From Photobacterium frigidiphilum (GTDB taxonomy: Bacteria; Pseudomonadota; Gammaproteobacteria; Enterobacterales; Vibrionaceae): a stretch of DNA of 64,000 nt. A program made the translations under genes and the position numbers. Shown here in pieces: positions 63,568-64,000 of this stretch. The notes under the pieces are model-generated. The model ran no database searches. It had not been told where the DNA came from and was given only the letters and a program-made list of their open reading frames with translations. Location: assembly GCF_003025615.1 (NCBI RefSeq), contig NZ_PYMJ01000035.1:1-64000 (forward strand). Direction: 5' to 3'. The stretch's first letter is position 1, and every line of letters begins with the position of its first letter.

Positions 63568-64000
63568 ATGTTGCACCAATCATTCGTCAAACTTTTTTGG
63601 CGCCATTTTGACTCAATTCCCCAAGCTGCCGCGTGGTTTCATGTCAAACCCGTGACCGTCAAACGTTGGTTATCGGGCTGGATGGACGTGAATCCGATGG
63701 CTGAGAAACTGCTCTTAATTCGTGCCCGTGGCTATTTACCCGATAATTCCCGTTGGCAAGGTTTTCGGGTTGATGAATACCGGTGCATCATCATTACACC
63801 TGAAGGCCGACAATTCAGTCCTAAAGAGCTGGATTCATGGGCTGTGCGGTTTGATGAGTTTCATGCGTTAAAGCGACTCTACGAACTGGATTATATTCCA
63901 GTGCGCTCCAATGTAGTCACGCCATTGCCGTTTCGTGGTGGTCATCGTGTGAAGGAAATAAAAAGTGACACTGTGACCAAGGAGAAAAAGAAGGAATATC
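63568..64000 (+). CDS. DUF3653-like phage protein (3' end outside window)
   Basis: An open frame of 144 codons runs past the window end. It begins MLHQSFVKLFWRHFDSIPQAAAWFHVKPVTVKRWLSG, a helix-turn-helix-like start. MAEKLLLIRARGYLPDNSRWQGFRVDEYRCIIITPEGRQFSPKELDSWAV and LPFRGGHRVK follow. This is the layout of DUF3653 proteins from Vibrio filamentous phages and prophages. Its GC content (about 49%) is visibly above the neighbouring genes. A GCGAGG ribosome-like site lies before the ATG. It is probably a phage regulator or replication accessory. Confidence 0.7.
   Translation, partial: MLHQSFVKLFWRHFDSIPQAAAWFHVKPVTVKRWLSGWMDVNPMAEKLLLIRARGYLPDNSRWQGFRVDEYRCIIITPEGRQFSPKELDSWAVRFDEFHALKRLYELDYIPVRSNVVTPLPFRGGHRVKEIKSDTVTKEKKKEY

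Overview
The window looks like chromosome 1 of a marine member of the Vibrionaceae, most likely Photobacterium. The basis is the gene set and order: ttcA, uspE, fnr, ccoSI-fixH-ccoPQON and a FIST/hybrid-kinase pair leading to a dif site, plus potABCD with two potD genes, a DUF3305/DUF3306 formate dehydrogenase operon, phasins, pepT, cobB and a Bax-like glucosaminidase. From memory, the right-hand order resembles the V. cholerae stretch before dif1 and the CTX prophage. The species call is inference.

Layout. 1-0.65 kb: the right end of an IS66-family element sits inside a truncated mltD. 0.9-3.3 kb: an LRAT-like protein and a polyhydroxyalkanoate (PHA) granule module (regulator-like protein and two phasins, no synthase in view). 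3.7-8 kb: housekeeping singletons (esterase, DUF1801, viroplasmin-type RNase HI, PBP7, YjbR) and the eroded end of a MocR-type regulator. 8.1-12.9 kb: an unknown coiled-coil exported protein, then a TetR regulator, DUF2505 and a two-domain fatty acyl reductase-like protein. 13.4-24.6 kb: a formate dehydrogenase locus. fdhD and a HTH/periplasmic-binding-type regulator run leftward. An operon of DUF3305, DUF3306, polyferredoxin, TorD-type chaperone, small Tat protein, FdhA (cysteine type), FdhB and FdhC runs rightward. A 21-bp tandem repeat lies between them. 25-31 kb: cobB and the polyamine transporter potABC with two potD paralogs. 31.4-36.3 kb: membrane protein, Bax-like glucosaminidase, DUF2987, pepT and a CDF transporter.

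36.6-43.9 kb is the most accessory-looking stretch: a Xre/RES toxin-antitoxin pair, orphan genes, a C45-type Ntn hydrolase, a beta-barrel protein with a 9-bp coding repeat, a KdgM-like porin, a lipoprotein, and the tail of a second copy of that lipoprotein. 43.9-58.7 kb returns to core genes: M32 carboxypeptidase, dacA, ttcA, uspE, fnr with a near-consensus FNR box in its own leader, and the cbb3 oxidase genes with assembly factors. This includes a 57-residue CcoQ.

58.8-63 kb: an SDR enzyme, then a FIST-domain protein overlapping a GAF/PAS hybrid histidine kinase, an arrangement like NO-sensing NosP-NahK/VpsV pairs. At 63,259-63,286 there is a near-perfect dif site on the minus strand. About 280 bp beyond it, a DUF3653-like phage gene with higher GC runs off the window. 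This suggests a Xer-integrated (probably filamentous) phage or related element at the chromosome terminus. The respiratory genes fit together as formate oxidation feeding the quinone pool, a high-affinity terminal oxidase and their O2 regulator Fnr, with the FIST/kinase pair as a possible NO input.
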